Assembly: GCF_015999465.1 (NCBI RefSeq)
Contig: NZ_CP065534.1
Location: forward strand, 1,302,001 to 1,366,000
DNA length: 64,000 bases
Direction: 5' to 3'
Source of the DNA: Lonsdalea populi
GTDB taxonomy: Bacteria > Pseudomonadota > Gammaproteobacteria > Enterobacterales > Enterobacteriaceae
Shown here: positions 45,830-55,037 of the stretch, in pieces
Numbering within the stretch: position 1 is the stretch's first letter
How the letters are laid out: each line of letters opens with the position of its first letter
Translations under genes and position numbers: made by a program
The notes under the pieces: model-generated
Seen by the model: the letters and a program-made list of their open reading frames with translations, nothing else
Told to the model about the DNA's origin: nothing
The model's database searches: none

Positions 45830-46645
45830 ATGATAAAGATGATTGCAGTCGATATGGACGGTACGTTTCTCAACAATGATAAGCAGTTCAACAAAAACCG
45901 ATTTTTCAAGCAGTACGCGCAGATGAAACAAGACGATATTCAGTTCGTCGTCGCCAGCGGTAATCAGTACTATCAGCTCCTCTCTTTCTTCCCTGAAATT
46001 CGCGACGAAATTGCCTTTGTGGCGGAAAACGGCGCATACGTGGTCACCGGCGGGCAACCTATTTTCTGCGGAGAACTCGCGCCCGCGGACGTGTGCAAAG
46101 TGATTGACGTGCTGTCCGCCATCCCCTACATCCAGTTCGTGGTTTGCGGCAAAGAAAGCGCCTATGTTTATGCGTCTTCCACGGATGACTTCCTCCAATT
46201 GATTGCCAAACACTATTACCGCATCGAACAGCGCGACGATTTTGACGGATTGATGGATACGATCTTCAAGTTCTCGCTCAGCGTGCCGGACGATCAGGTC
46301 CCTGGGCTGATGGATCACATCGGACATGCGCTCGACGGCATCGTCAAACCGGTGTCCAGCGGATTCGGTTTTGTCGATCTGATTATCCCGGGCGTACATA
46401 AAGCCCACGGGATCGCGCTGTTGCAGCAACAGTGGCAGATCGAGAATGACGAGGTGGTGGCGATTGGCGATAGCGGCAACGACTACGAAATGCTTCAGCA
46501 GGCGGGGTTCGGCGTGGCGATGGCGAATGCTCAGCCTAAAATCCGCGAAGTGGCTAGGTATCATACCGAAAGCAATGAAGAAGAAGGCGCGCTCAACGTC
46601 ATCGATCGGGTATTAACCCGCAGCGCGCCGTTCGACCTCCGGTAA
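45830..46645 (+). CDS. ybiV: HAD-superfamily sugar phosphatase (YbiV/SupH, Cof-type)
   Basis: A cytoplasmic phosphatase of 271 residues, the exact length of E. coli YbiV. The catalytic motif is AVDMDGTFLN (nucleophile and acid/base Asp), motif II is VVASGNQYYQL, and motifs III/IV are the conserved Lys region and IGDSGNDYEML. A type IIB cap lies between (about residues 85-195). YbiV dephosphorylates sugar phosphates such as erythrose 4-phosphate and ribose 5-phosphate. CGGGGACG lies before the ATG. It is convergent with umuC and monocistronic. Confidence 0.92.
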   Translation: MIKMIAVDMDGTFLNNDKQFNKNRFFKQYAQMKQDDIQFVVASGNQYYQLLSFFPEIRDEIAFVAENGAYVVTGGQPIFCGELAPADVCKVIDVLSAIPYIQFVVCGKESAYVYASSTDDFLQLIAKHYYRIEQRDDFDGLMDTIFKFSLSVPDDQVPGLMDHIGHALDGIVKPVSSGFGFVDLIIPGVHKAHGIALLQQQWQIENDEVVAIGDSGNDYEMLQQAGFGVAMANAQPKIREVARYHTESNEEEGALNVIDRVLTRSAPFDLR

Positions 46646-46686
46646 TCACGTTCCCACGACGAAAGAGGGCAATCCGTGACGCCCGT

Positions 46687-47955
46687 CTAAGCGATTTTGG
46701 CGATGGGCAGTTCGTTCCAGCGTGTCGTGTAGGCGGGAGACAGCATCTCTCTTTTCATCTGCCACGTCGGGGAGATGCCCTGACCGGCGAACCAGACTTT
46801 GCTCGATCCGGCGTGGTTGATCGTATCGATGACGTTCATCAGCGCCGTGCTGTTGGGTCGGGGCGGATTGTCATCGAAGAGATGCAGTTGGGTACGGTGG
46901 AGCGGCGAAAAATCGTTGAGCATGACGCCGGCTTTCATATAACGCGGCCCTTCCTTCCAGATCCTCTCCAGACCGCGCACGGCGGCGGCCATGATATCTC
47001 GCGTATCTTGCGTGGCCGACAGCAGCTGTTCGCTGGCGCTGTTGGCGTAGTAGATCTCGTTGTGCGCGTGGGGAGACGAACGTATGAAGATAGCGACCTG
47101 CCGGCAGAGCTGCTTCTCTGCGCGCAGCTTTTCCGCAGCGCGTTCCGCATAGCGGCAGACGGCCTGATGCATATCCTCCAGCCGGGTGATCCGGACGCCG
47201 AAAGAACGGCTGCAGACGATGTGCTCTTTCGTGGGCGTCTCCTCCTCAAACTCAATACAGGGTTCGCCGCGCAGTTCGCGGACGGTGCGCTCCATCACCA
47301 CGCTGAAGTGCTTGCGGATAAACGACGTCGGCGAACGCGCCAGATCCAGTGCGGTGGTGATACCCAGCGTGTGCAGCCGGCGCATCGTTCTTCTGCCGAC
47401 GCCCCAGACATCTTCCACGGGCGTGAGCGACATCAGTTTCTGTAGCCGGACCGGATGCGTGAGCGCGACGACGCCGCCGGTCGCGGGATAGCGCTTGGCG
47501 GCATGGTTGCACAGCTTGGCGAGCGTTTTGGTTTTCGCCATTCCTACGCCGACGGTCAGACCCGTGGCGGCGTGGACGGCCTCTCTGACCTGCCGGCCGA
47601 ACTGTTCAAACGACAAGGTGACATCAATCCCCGAGATGTCCATCCACGCTTCATCGATGCTGTAGACCTCGACGCGTGGCGCCAGCGCTTCCAGCGTGGT
47701 CATGACTCTGGCGCTGAGATCGGCATAGAGCGCATAGTTGGAGGTAAAAACAGTCACCTGTTGTTCCCGGAGCCGCTGACGCATTTGGAAGTAGGGCATC
47801 GCCATCGGAATCCCCAGCCGTTTGGCTTCCGCGTTGCGCGCGATCACACAGCCGTCGTTATTGGACAGTACCACTACCGGTTTGCCTTTCAGGTCAGGGC
47901 GAAACACGGTTTCGCAGGAGGCGTAAAACGCATTGACGTCGGCCAGCGCAAACAT
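46687..47955 (-). CDS. umuC: UmuC, Y-family DNA polymerase V catalytic subunit
   Basis: Translesion polymerase of 422 residues, the E. coli UmuC length. The palm has ADVNAFYASCE and YSIDEAWMD with the metal-binding acidic residues, and GVGMAKTKTLAKLCNHAAKR is the helix-hairpin region of the family. The C-terminal little-finger domain and beta-clamp-binding tail are present. Its ribosome-binding site GGAGG lies inside the end of umuD, and only three bases separate the two genes. Induced by DNA damage through the LexA box before umuD. Confidence 0.96.
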   Translation of the reverse strand: MFALADVNAFYASCETVFRPDLKGKPVVVLSNNDGCVIARNAEAKRLGIPMAMPYFQMRQRLREQQVTVFTSNYALYADLSARVMTTLEALAPRVEVYSIDEAWMDISGIDVTLSFEQFGRQVREAVHAATGLTVGVGMAKTKTLAKLCNHAAKRYPATGGVVALTHPVRLQKLMSLTPVEDVWGVGRRTMRRLHTLGITTALDLARSPTSFIRKHFSVVMERTVRELRGEPCIEFEEETPTKEHIVCSRSFGVRITRLEDMHQAVCRYAERAAEKLRAEKQLCRQVAIFIRSSPHAHNEIYYANSASEQLLSATQDTRDIMAAAVRGLERIWKEGPRYMKAGVMLNDFSPLHRTQLHLFDDNPPRPNSTALMNVIDTINHAGSSKVWFAGQGISPTWQMKREMLSPAYTTRWNELPIAKIA

Positions 47956-47958
47956 ACA

Positions 47959-48387
47959 TTACCTCCGCAGGCTGTGAATGATGTGCGCCACTACGCCGAA
48001 GATCTCCAGTGCATTGGGATCGGGATAGATTGGGGCATAGGCCGGGTTCATGGGCAGCAGCGCCAGCCGGGGTTTCAGCGCCAGCGTTTTCACCGTGAAC
48101 TCTCCGTCGACCGCCGCGATAATCACATCGCCATGAACGGCGTTTATCGACCGGTCGACGACCAGCAGATCGCCGTCGTGGATGCCGACATCCACCATCG
48201 ATTCGCCGCTGGCGCGCACAAAATAGGTTGCGCTGGGGTGTTTGATCAGCAGTTCATTCAAGTCCAGCGATTTTTCGACATAGTCCTGCGCCGGAGAAGG
48301 AAAGCCGGCCACGCAACGATCGCCGAATAAGGGAAGACTTATTTTAGGGGAATCCCACCGTGGAAGGAGCAAACGGTATGAACGCAT
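47959..48387 (-). CDS. umuD: UmuD, self-cleaving DNA polymerase V subunit
   Basis: A protein of 142 residues. RecA-stimulated self-cleavage would occur at Ala27-Gly28 in [14 protein letters not shown], where E. coli UmuD has Cys-Gly. The catalytic dyad is Ser63 (ASGESM) and Lys100 (FTVKTL), spaced 37 residues as in E. coli. UmuD' then activates UmuC. The frame is open to 48426, but those codons overlap the LexA box, so the ATG at 48387 with AAGAGG before it is the real start. Confidence 0.94.
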   Translation of the reverse strand: MRSYRLLLPRWDSPKISLPLFGDRCVAGFPSPAQDYVEKSLDLNELLIKHPSATYFVRASGESMVDVGIHDGDLLVVDRSINAVHGDVIIAAVDGEFTVKTLALKPRLALLPMNPAYAPIYPDPNALEIFGVVAHIIHSLRR

Positions 48388-48401
48388 GAAAGCCTCTTTA
48401 A

Positions 48402-48417
48402 CTGGTTTTTTATACAG
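48402..48417 (-). promoter_or_regulatory. LexA box of umuDC
   Basis: On the minus strand, CTGTATAAAAAACCAG fits the SOS box CTGT-N8-ACAG with one mismatch in the second half. It lies 15 bases before the umuD ATG, so LexA would block the promoter directly. Confidence 0.85.
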
Positions 48418-48426
48418 TATAATCAC

Positions 48427-49117
48427 AGGCCAAGTAGGTTGTGTAGAGGTGTTTTTTGTTTATTAAGCGCAGCGCTGATTTAAAAAGATTTTTTATTTTT
48501 TCGGGGCGACAGAGAGGCAAGGCATATCATCACTGCCGGTGTATTAACGAAGAGGTTATATGATCTTGCTAAGTACATGGCGAAACATCTGCGTTATTTC
48601 GTGTCCCCCCGTGTGATCGGTATGAATAAGTATTTTTATTTCTTTATTAATAAAATGGCAACGTTTGATAATGACGAAACAGAGACCGCTACGTCTATTA
48701 TTCAATGACAAACAACATTTTTTGGGAGTTGCAGAGGCCTTGTTTTGGCTCAATGTATCGCAGTTTTACCGTTATTTATCTACACCATACGTTAAATTTA
48801 AGCGGTTTTTGTCTTTTATTTATCCAAGTCTTTCCGGTGCTGTAAATAAAACGACAAAGGCCACGCCGTTAATTAATTCTCACCATTAAAATAAGCATTC
48901 TATGCATTACTCAATAAGACTATTGAGCACTATTAACCATTAACGTTAATTGACTATATCGTGTGTGAATTCTTAGTTTGTGCATGGTGGTCTTGTTGGT
49001 ATTTTTCATCCTCGAATAAAAGCGGCATACTGCCTTTCGATCACGATATAGAGAAGTTAGTGTGATTTGAGGCGGAGGAAATTAAACGGTTTAGGCAAAT
49101 GTTATCGCTGCGGACAG
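48427..49117. other. AT-rich intergenic region between umuD and ytfH
   Basis: About 690 bases with no supported gene. A frame at 48665-48889 has poor coding character. CTCAATA-AGAC-TATTGAG (48910-48927) is a 7-base hairpin, and TTAACGTTAA (48940-48949) is a perfect 10-base palindrome. Neither can be tied to a function. Confidence 0.45.
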
Positions 49118-49504
49118 CTATTGTCCGGCCTGCATAATTTTCGGCAAGTTTAGCTCAATCCAATCCGCCAATTGAATGACGCGCGCGTAGACCTCGCGCC
49201 CGAGCGGCGTGAGTGAGTACTCCGTGTGCGGCGGAACCACGGGCAACATATTGCGGTGCACAAATCCATCCTGCTCAAACATCTGCAGCGTCTGCGCCAG
49301 CATCTTTTCGCTGATGCCGCTGATTTTTCTGCGCAGCTCGCTGAAACGCAGCGTGTCCTCGTCCAATGCAATCAGCACCAGAATGCCCCAGCGGCTGGCG
49401 ATATGTTGCAGTACATCCCGTGAAGGACAGTTGGCGTCCAACAATTTTCCGTAGCGAATTTCATCATGATGGGGACCGAGTTCACGGCTGTTTTGGGTAC
49501 GCAT
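49118..49504 (-). CDS. ytfH: HxlR-family regulator YtfH
   Basis: A winged helix-turn-helix protein of 128 residues that matches E. coli YtfH. It has CPSRDVLQHIASRWGILVL with a near-N-terminal cysteine, LRFSELRRKISGISEKMLAQTLQ as recognition region, and HTEYSLTPLGREV as the wing. HxlR proteins in this position (YtfH, QorR, YodB) sense quinones or aldehydes by cysteine oxidation and repress a divergent oxidoreductase gene. qorB begins 161 bases away on the other strand, with palindromes between them. Confidence 0.92.
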   Translation of the reverse strand: MRTQNSRELGPHHDEIRYGKLLDANCPSRDVLQHIASRWGILVLIALDEDTLRFSELRRKISGISEKMLAQTLQMFEQDGFVHRNMLPVVPPHTEYSLTPLGREVYARVIQLADWIELNLPKIMQAGQ

Positions 49505-49531
49505 TACGTTTATCCTGATAAAAAGTTCAGG

Positions 49532-49553
49532 CTTACCAAAAGGTAAGTACTTA
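49532..49553. promoter_or_regulatory. Overlapping palindromes, likely YtfH operator
   Basis: CTTACC-AAAA-GGTAAG (49532-49547) overlaps the perfect palindrome TAAGTACTTA (49544-49553). They lie 28 bases upstream of ytfH and between it and qorB, where an HxlR dimer would bind to control both genes. Confidence 0.6.
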
Positions 49554-49665
49554 CTAAAAGAGAGTGTATCCTCTATAGTCCCGTCGGTCTATGAAGTGAA
49601 TGTCTATACTGTGTGGGCATGGCGGGCAGTCGCCGCGTGTCCTGCAACCTTAAACGGAGGTCATT

Positions 49666-50523
49666 ATGATTGCAGTAACAGGTGCAACAGGTCAGTTAGG
49701 CCGTCTTGCCATTGAAGCATTGCTGAAAAGAATTCCGGCGGATCAGATCGTCGCTGCGGTTCGTACCCCGTCGAAAGCGCAGGATCTGGCCGATCGCGGC
49801 GTGCTCGTTCGCCAGGCGGATTACAGCCAGCCGGCGACGCTGGCCACGGCGTTTCAGGGGGTTGATAAACTGCTGCTGATCTCCTCCAGTGAACTGGGTC
49901 AGCGCACTGTGCAGCATCGTGCGGTGATTGACGCCGCCAAGGCGGCGGAAGTCGGGCTGATCGCCTATACCAGCCTGCTGCGTGCGGATACCTCTCCGTT
50001 GCTGCTGGCCGAGGAACACCGCCAGACGGAAGCCGCACTGAAGGCATCCGGCGTGCCTTTTGTCTTGCTGCGCAACGGCTGGTATACCGAAAATTACGCC
50101 GCCAGCATTGCCCCGGCTTTGGCGCACGACGCCTATATCGGCGCTGCGCGAGAAGGCCGCATCGCATCGGCGGCGCGGGCGGATTACGCGAGTGCGGCAG
50201 CGGCCGTTTTGCTGCTGGACGATCAGGCGGGGAGAGTCTACGAACTCGCGGGCGACGACAGCTATACGCTGGCGGAGTTTGCGGCGGAAATCTCAAATCA
50301 GTCTGGCAAAACGATTGGCTACGTCGATCTGCCGGTCGCAGCGTTTGCGAATGCGCTGAAGGGCGCGGGCCTACCGGAGGGGCTGGCCGATGTGCTGGCT
50401 GATTCCGACGCGGGTGCCGCCGAAGGCGCGCTGTTTGATGACAGTAAAACGCTGAGCCGTCTTTTAAGACGCCCGACCGTGCCCTATCAAAAAGTGATCG
50501 CCGACACGCTGGCATCGCTGTAA
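49666..50523 (+). CDS. qorB: NAD(P)H:quinone oxidoreductase QorB
   Basis: An atypical SDR/NmrA-like quinone reductase of 285 residues (E. coli QorB/YtfG 286). The NADPH site is TGATGQLG at the very N terminus with VRTPSKAQDL after it. LLLISSSELGQR, YTSLLRADTS and LLRNGWYTENY follow as in QorB. It reduces quinones by two electrons, avoiding semiquinone radicals. GGAGGT precedes the ATG. It is probably repressed by YtfH and released by quinone or aldehyde stress. Confidence 0.94.
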   Translation: MIAVTGATGQLGRLAIEALLKRIPADQIVAAVRTPSKAQDLADRGVLVRQADYSQPATLATAFQGVDKLLLISSSELGQRTVQHRAVIDAAKAAEVGLIAYTSLLRADTSPLLLAEEHRQTEAALKASGVPFVLLRNGWYTENYAASIAPALAHDAYIGAAREGRIASAARADYASAAAAVLLLDDQAGRVYELAGDDSYTLAEFAAEISNQSGKTIGYVDLPVAAFANALKGAGLPEGLADVLADSDAGAAEGALFDDSKTLSRLLRRPTVPYQKVIADTLASL

Positions 50524-51408
50524 TACAAGTCACACCGCTTTCTCATGGAGAAGTGCGGGGTTGTATCAATAGCAACGATAGTAGCCGCTGGGCCTCACTT
50601 TCATCGACCCGAATACAGCCGGTATCGCGACTAAATGCGGGTGCCCAGCGCAATACAGCCCATCAGCATCAATACCGATGCGATGCAGCTCTACGGAAGT
50701 ACACCTTTAGCTACTCTCCTTCATCAAATAAATCGCCTGGCTGGAAAACCCAGATAGCACGGGACGTAATATCTGACAGATTTAACTGAATAAAAAATGC
50801 CTTATCAGGCAGGATGGGCGTATCGGCAGACGCTGTTCAGTAAAAGGGGGGGCTGAGTCATAAAAATCAGGTTGGCGCAGCCGTAATATAAAAAGATATA
50901 TAACTATATATCAATAGAATAGAAAATATTCTCACGCGCCGCGTCCTGCCTGCAATGATTATCGTGCTTCCTTCAGTTCGCGCTTTTAACCCAGCCGCTA
51001 TCGACAATCAACCGGCCAGACTCCGCGACCGCTAACGCCGGAACAAGCTCTCCAGCGGCCACAACCTTATCGTGAACAGGTATGACCACCTTGCACTGTT
51101 GTCGTCTGGACGTGCTGCGCGTTGCCTTGGTCTCGGCTTTCCTTTAACGGCGCCGCTCAGAGTAAGTAAGATTTTTGACGCAACATCTTTGGAATTACGC
51201 TGTCTCATAGCCAACTAACATTACCCCGAGCCCATCAGTGCGTATTGCAGCGGATCATCGCGGACAGGCCCGGGCGTGGGAGCGAATCTATTTCACTCCG
51301 TTATCTGCACAGAGGTAATGCGTCACTGAAAGTGGCCGCCAGCGCGAGAAAAACGCCGAGATCGACGGCGCTGGAAAAAAAATGAAACGGATATTTCATC
51401 GTTATTGA
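50524..51408. other. Intergenic region with decayed coding fragments
   Basis: About 890 bases without an intact gene. On the minus strand, 50836-50711 is an open stretch without a start (FFIQLNLSD, IWVFQPGDLFDEGE). 50659-50543 reads AFSRDTGCIRVDESEAQRLL, whose TGCIR resembles the active-site cysteine motif of L,D-transpeptidases. Both look like remains of coding DNA. 50880-50930 is strongly AT-rich. Confidence 0.4.
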
Positions 51409-51477
51409 GTTGGAGAAGGCATTGACCCCTTCGGCTACGACAAGAACTTTATCATGGAAAAGAAAGATGACGGATAA
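51409..51477 (+). pseudogene. VOC-type protein, C-terminal relic
   Basis: Twenty-two codons in the second frame read GIDPFGYDKNFIMEKKDDG then stop. IDPFG with a following aromatic/hydrophobic segment is the usual last strand of glyoxalase/PhnB-like VOC proteins. A stop just upstream (51406-51408) shows that the remainder is gone. The oxidoreductase ATG lies inside it, which suggests that both genes once formed an operon. Confidence 0.45.
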
Positions 51478-52468
51478 ACAGCGTGAAGTGCTTCCTGAAA
51501 CTTACCGGGCGTGGACCTGGCATGGCGGCATAGAACCCCGCGACTTGAAACTTGAACATATTCCCTTGCCGCCGCCGGCCGCCGATCAGGTGCTGGTGCG
51601 CAACGTCGTGATTGGCTTGAATCCAGTGGACTGGAAGCTGCTGGGCGCCGAGAGTCTGCGTTGGCGGCCCGGTAAAGTGCCGGGCGTCGACGGCGCGGGG
51701 GTTGTGGCGGCGGTGGGCGAGGATGTCTCCGACCGCTGGCTGGGGCAGCGCGTCGCCTATCACCAGAATATGCGGTCTCCCGGCAGCTTTGCCGAGTACG
51801 CGCCCGTCGATATGCGTGCACTGCTGCGCCTGCCTCCTCAATTAGATTTCGCTATTGCCGCCAGCGTTCCTTGCCCGGCGCTCACCGCGTGGCTGGCGCT
51901 GGATAAACTGCCGCCGCAGGCGGGTCAGCCGGTATTAATTAGCGGCGCGGGCGGGGCCGTCGGGCACTATCTGGTGCAGTTGGCTGGAGCCTTTGGATTC
52001 AACGTGACCGCCATGAGCCATCACCGCCACTGGGAACGGCTGCGGACGCTGGGCGCGAAGGATTGCGTCGCGAGCGAGCTGGCCGGCGATCCGCACTGGC
52101 TGGAAGAGAATGCAGGCTTCTTTGCCGTCATCGACAGCGTGAGCGCCGACCATGCCGAGCGGTTGTCCCTGGCGCTACAGGCGAACGGTCACCTGGTGTG
52201 TATTCAGGACCGGATCGCGCATTGGCCTTGTGCGCCGTTCGGACGGGCGATCTCCTTGCACGAAGTGGCGCTGGGCGCGCTGCATCAGTTCGGGGACGAA
52301 GCCGCGTGGGCGCGGTTAACGGCTGCGGGCGAGCTGCTGTTGATTGACCTGGCGGAAGAGCGATTGCAGGCTGAAGCCCGAGTGGTCTGCGATTTCTCCG
52401 AGCTGCCGCTGTTGCTGGACGAACTGCGCCGCCGCTCATTTTCCGGCAAACCGCTGGTGCGGGTGTGA
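51467..52468 (+). CDS. Zinc-independent MDR-family oxidoreductase (quinone-oxidoreductase-like)
   Basis: A medium-chain dehydrogenase/reductase of 333 residues. An N-terminal GroES-like domain (VRNVVIGLNPVDWKLLG, PGVDGAGVVAAVG) precedes a Rossmann domain with the cofactor motif LISGAGGAVGHYLVQLA. The zinc-binding cysteines of true alcohol dehydrogenases are absent, which points to the NADPH:quinone/enoyl reductase subgroup. The ATG at 51467 starts the conserved part (MTDKQREVLPETYRAW); the frame is open to 51410. The start overlaps the end of a VOC relic by 11 bases. Substrate unknown. Confidence 0.82.
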   Translation: MTDKQREVLPETYRAWTWHGGIEPRDLKLEHIPLPPPAADQVLVRNVVIGLNPVDWKLLGAESLRWRPGKVPGVDGAGVVAAVGEDVSDRWLGQRVAYHQNMRSPGSFAEYAPVDMRALLRLPPQLDFAIAASVPCPALTAWLALDKLPPQAGQPVLISGAGGAVGHYLVQLAGAFGFNVTAMSHHRHWERLRTLGAKDCVASELAGDPHWLEENAGFFAVIDSVSADHAERLSLALQANGHLVCIQDRIAHWPCAPFGRAISLHEVALGALHQFGDEAAWARLTAAGELLLIDLAEERLQAEARVVCDFSELPLLLDELRRRSFSGKPLVRV

Positions 52469-52564
52469 CCTTGTACTGAGGAAAACGCAGATTCTGTCAA
52501 CTGCCGTGTTAAATGTCGTAAGCAGTAAAGTAGTGCAGACACGGCTGATGTGCCCCCTTAAGCG

Positions 52565-52960
52565 TCAGCGGCTTGCTGCTGACGCCAAATCTCTGCGTGC
52601 GGGCGCTGACGTCGCAAGTGGTGTAAAGCCCGCTTGTCGCAGTAAAAGGGGAGATCTGAGCCGCTTCATCTCATCAATCTGGAATACAGGCTCTGAGGCA
52701 ATGTCACGTTCCACAACTGTTTTACCGAATACCGTCTGTTTGGGTTCCTGTCCAATCTGAACGCCAAGGGTTATCCATCGCTGGTAAAGCTCATCGACCA
52801 CCTGGATATTTTCAACCATAAAACTGATTTCTGTCCGGTTACCTTCCCCGCATGATGCAAAATCATGAGCCTTTGTTGGCCACAATCCCAGGTGAGGTCA
52901 TTTTCGAAAGAGAAAGCGGCCCAGGCGGGAAGTACCACGTCTGGCTCTTTATCACGACTT
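52565..52960 (-). pseudogene. VOC/glyoxalase-family protein relic
   Basis: On the minus strand, the frame from 52885 reads LWPTKAHDF...GNRTEISFMVENIQVVDELYQRWITLG and then EPKQTVFGKTVVERD, a clear second half of a VOC fold (PF00903-like). The expected DPDGH end is lost and replaced by unrelated sequence. Upstream, in another frame to about 52960, LPAWAAFSFENDLT continues the family pattern, so a frameshift separates the two parts. The first half of the fold is not found. The gap from 52961 to 53126 shows nothing else. Confidence 0.65.
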
Positions 52961-53126
52961 AATCGGTTCGAAATAGCGAAGTTCCTGAAGGGGGACGCCG
53001 GTTTTCTCGTATCGGCGGCGAGACTGGCGAGAAGCGCTCGACGAGTTAAAATAAATGTAAAAGTTTCGATCGATTGGGAAAAACATCGGTTATGGTGTGG
53101 GTAATCACCGTCAAAAGGATGTCGTC

Positions 53127-53681
53127 ATGCAGAACCAAGGGCGTTTTTCGAATGTGCAAATTGCATTGCACTGGGCCGTCTTTCTTCTTCTTATCATTAC
53201 CTATGCGACCGTCGAGCTGCGAGGACTGGCGCCGAGAGGAACGTTAACGCGCCAACTGGTGATGGCGACGCATTTCAGCTGTGGCGTCACCGTGTTGGTG
53301 CTGATGGCGGCGCGCATTTATTTTCGCGTCAAATACGCCTCTCCGCCGATTGTCCCGCCAGTGCCGAAGTGGCAGCACTTTCTGGCGAACCTAACGCACA
53401 TTCTGATCTACGCGCTGTTCGTGGCGCTGCCGGTGCTGGCCGTCAGTTCACGCTATTTGCGAGGGCAGGACTGGGCGCTGTTCGGCATTGGTATGCCGGT
53501 CGCGGCCACGCCAAATCCGGATTTGGCGGTGTCGTTGATTCAACTGCACGAAACGCTGGCTCCTCTCGGCTATTGGCTAATCGGGCTGCATGCGGCGGCA
53601 GCGTTGTTCCACTACTATTTCATGCGTGACAACACCATGCTGCGCATGATGCCCTCGAAAAAAGATCGCCCCTCCGCCTGA
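53127..53681 (+). CDS. cybB: Cytochrome b561 (CybB family)
   Basis: An inner-membrane di-heme cytochrome of 184 residues with four helices. Heme-ligand histidines are seen in NVQIALHWAVFLLL (TM1), ATHFSCGVTVL (TM2) and LHETLAPLGYWLIGLHAAAALFHYYF (TM4). It moves electrons in the membrane; E. coli CybB acts as a superoxide:ubiquinone oxidoreductase. The ATG at 53127 is preceded by AAAAGGATG; the frame is open to 53097, but the extra residues are not part of the family. Monocistronic. Confidence 0.92.
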   Translation: MQNQGRFSNVQIALHWAVFLLLIITYATVELRGLAPRGTLTRQLVMATHFSCGVTVLVLMAARIYFRVKYASPPIVPPVPKWQHFLANLTHILIYALFVALPVLAVSSRYLRGQDWALFGIGMPVAATPNPDLAVSLIQLHETLAPLGYWLIGLHAAAALFHYYFMRDNTMLRMMPSKKDRPSA

Positions 53682-53785
53682 TTGCCTCCCCGGCGGCTGA
53701 TTTAACAAACGCAATGAAAACCGTTTATTCGGCCGCCGTTAGGACTATCCTCTATTTATGCATGGAAAAATGAGGATGTGGGCCG

Positions 53786-54727
53786 ATGGAATTCAAAGAT
53801 TATTATGCCTTGCTGGGGGTTGAACCCTCAGACGATATCAAGGCCATAAAAGCGGCGTACCGGAAGCTGGCGCGAAAGTACCATCCCGACGTCAGCACCG
53901 AGCCGGATGCGGCGGAAAAGTTCAAGGGCGTGGCGGAAGCCTACGAAGTCCTTAAAGACAGTGAACGCCGCGCGGAATACGATCAAATCAGACTGCACCG
54001 TAACGACCCCCACTTCAACGACTCGCCCTTTTCTCAATCTCGATCCGCTGGCGCAGGCGGCCAGGAATGGCACCACAGCAGCGACTTCTCCGACTTTTTC
54101 GAATCTGTTTTTGGTCACCAGGCACAGCCGCGTTCTGCCGGCCGTTCGTCTCATGGGCAACGCGGGCAGGATGTCGAGATGGAGCTACCGCTGTTCCTTG
54201 AAGAGACGCTGAAAGAGCAAAACCGCACCATCTCCTATCAACTGCCGGTTCACGACCCGTTTGGTCGCGTGATGGACGAGGTCACGAAAAAACTGAACGT
54301 GAAAATTCCGGCGGGTGTAGGCGATGGCGAGCGTATTCGACTCAAAAATCAGGGCGTTGCAGGGATTAACGGCGGCGCGAACGGCGATCTCTACCTGATC
54401 ATTCGGCTGGCGCCGCATCCCTTGTTTGATATCGACGGTCAGAATTTGCAAATCGTCGTGCCGCTGGCGCCCTGGGAAGCGGCGTTGGGCGCCAACATCG
54501 AAATGCCGACGCTGACGGGGCGCATTACCCTGACCGTCCCGGCAGGGAGTCAGACCGGTCAGCGTTTGCGTATCAAGGGAAAAGGACTGGTCAGCAAAAA
54601 AGGCGCGGGCGATCTCTATGCCGTGCTGAAAGTGGTGATGCCGCCAAAACCGGATGAATCCACGGCTGCGATCTGGACATCGCTGGCTGAAAAGGCAGCC
54701 TTTAATCCTCGGACAGTATGGGAGTAA
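53786..54727 (+). CDS. cbpA: Curved DNA-binding protein CbpA (DnaJ homologue)
   Basis: A type II J-protein co-chaperone of 313 residues (E. coli 306). The N-terminal J domain (about 1-70) has [12 protein letters not shown] and the HPD tripeptide that stimulates DnaK. A Gly/Ser/His linker replaces the G/F-rich and zinc regions of DnaJ, and two C-terminal beta-domains follow ([37 protein letters not shown]). CbpA also binds DNA in stationary phase. Its modulator CbpM begins four bases after its stop. Confidence 0.95.
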   Translation: MEFKDYYALLGVEPSDDIKAIKAAYRKLARKYHPDVSTEPDAAEKFKGVAEAYEVLKDSERRAEYDQIRLHRNDPHFNDSPFSQSRSAGAGGQEWHHSSDFSDFFESVFGHQAQPRSAGRSSHGQRGQDVEMELPLFLEETLKEQNRTISYQLPVHDPFGRVMDEVTKKLNVKIPAGVGDGERIRLKNQGVAGINGGANGDLYLIIRLAPHPLFDIDGQNLQIVVPLAPWEAALGANIEMPTLTGRITLTVPAGSQTGQRLRIKGKGLVSKKGAGDLYAVLKVVMPPKPDESTAAIWTSLAEKAAFNPRTVWE

Positions 54728-54731
54728 TGCT

Positions 54732-55037
54732 ATGGATGATATCGACGTCACCTTTACCGTGATTGAGGTATGCCAGATCGTCGGGCTCTCCAGAGATGAA
54801 CTCGGCGAAGTTGTCGCGCTGGGGGTCATCACACCTCGGGGAGAAAGCAGTATGCCGTGGCGCTTCGATGCCTATGCGCTAAGCCGGCTACGGCGAGCGC
54901 GACGTTTGCGCTACGAGCTGGATATTGACTGGCCGGGCATTGCCATGACGTTGACGCTGCTGGATAAAATGGAGCGCCTCAATCAGGAGAATCAGCGGCT
55001 GCAAAGACAACTGGAACGCTTTATTCCGAGTCGTTGA
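54732..55037 (+). CDS. cbpM: CbpM, chaperone modulator of CbpA
   Basis: A protein of 101 residues, the exact family length. It has a MerR-like helical start (FTVIEVCQIVGLSRDELGEVVALGVITP) and a C-terminal helix pair with a leucine-rich coiled segment (LLDKMERLNQENQRLQRQLE). CbpM binds the J domain of CbpA and blocks both co-chaperone and DNA-binding activity. The ATG at 54732 lies just past the cbpA TAA, with GGGAG as ribosome-binding site. The frame is open upstream inside cbpA, but that part is not coding for this protein. Confidence 0.94.
   Translation: MDDIDVTFTVIEVCQIVGLSRDELGEVVALGVITPRGESSMPWRFDAYALSRLRRARRLRYELDIDWPGIAMTLTLLDKMERLNQENQRLQRQLERFIPSR

Noticed and set aside
45431..46564. 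Long minus-strand open frame across the YbiV-type gene
   Set aside because: Its right part is antisense to the intact phosphatase gene. Only the left end is meaningful, as the out-of-frame tail of the DUF554 relic.
48665..48889. Plus-strand frame of 74 residues between umuD and ytfH
   Set aside because: AT-rich chance frame with no ribosome-binding site and no domain.
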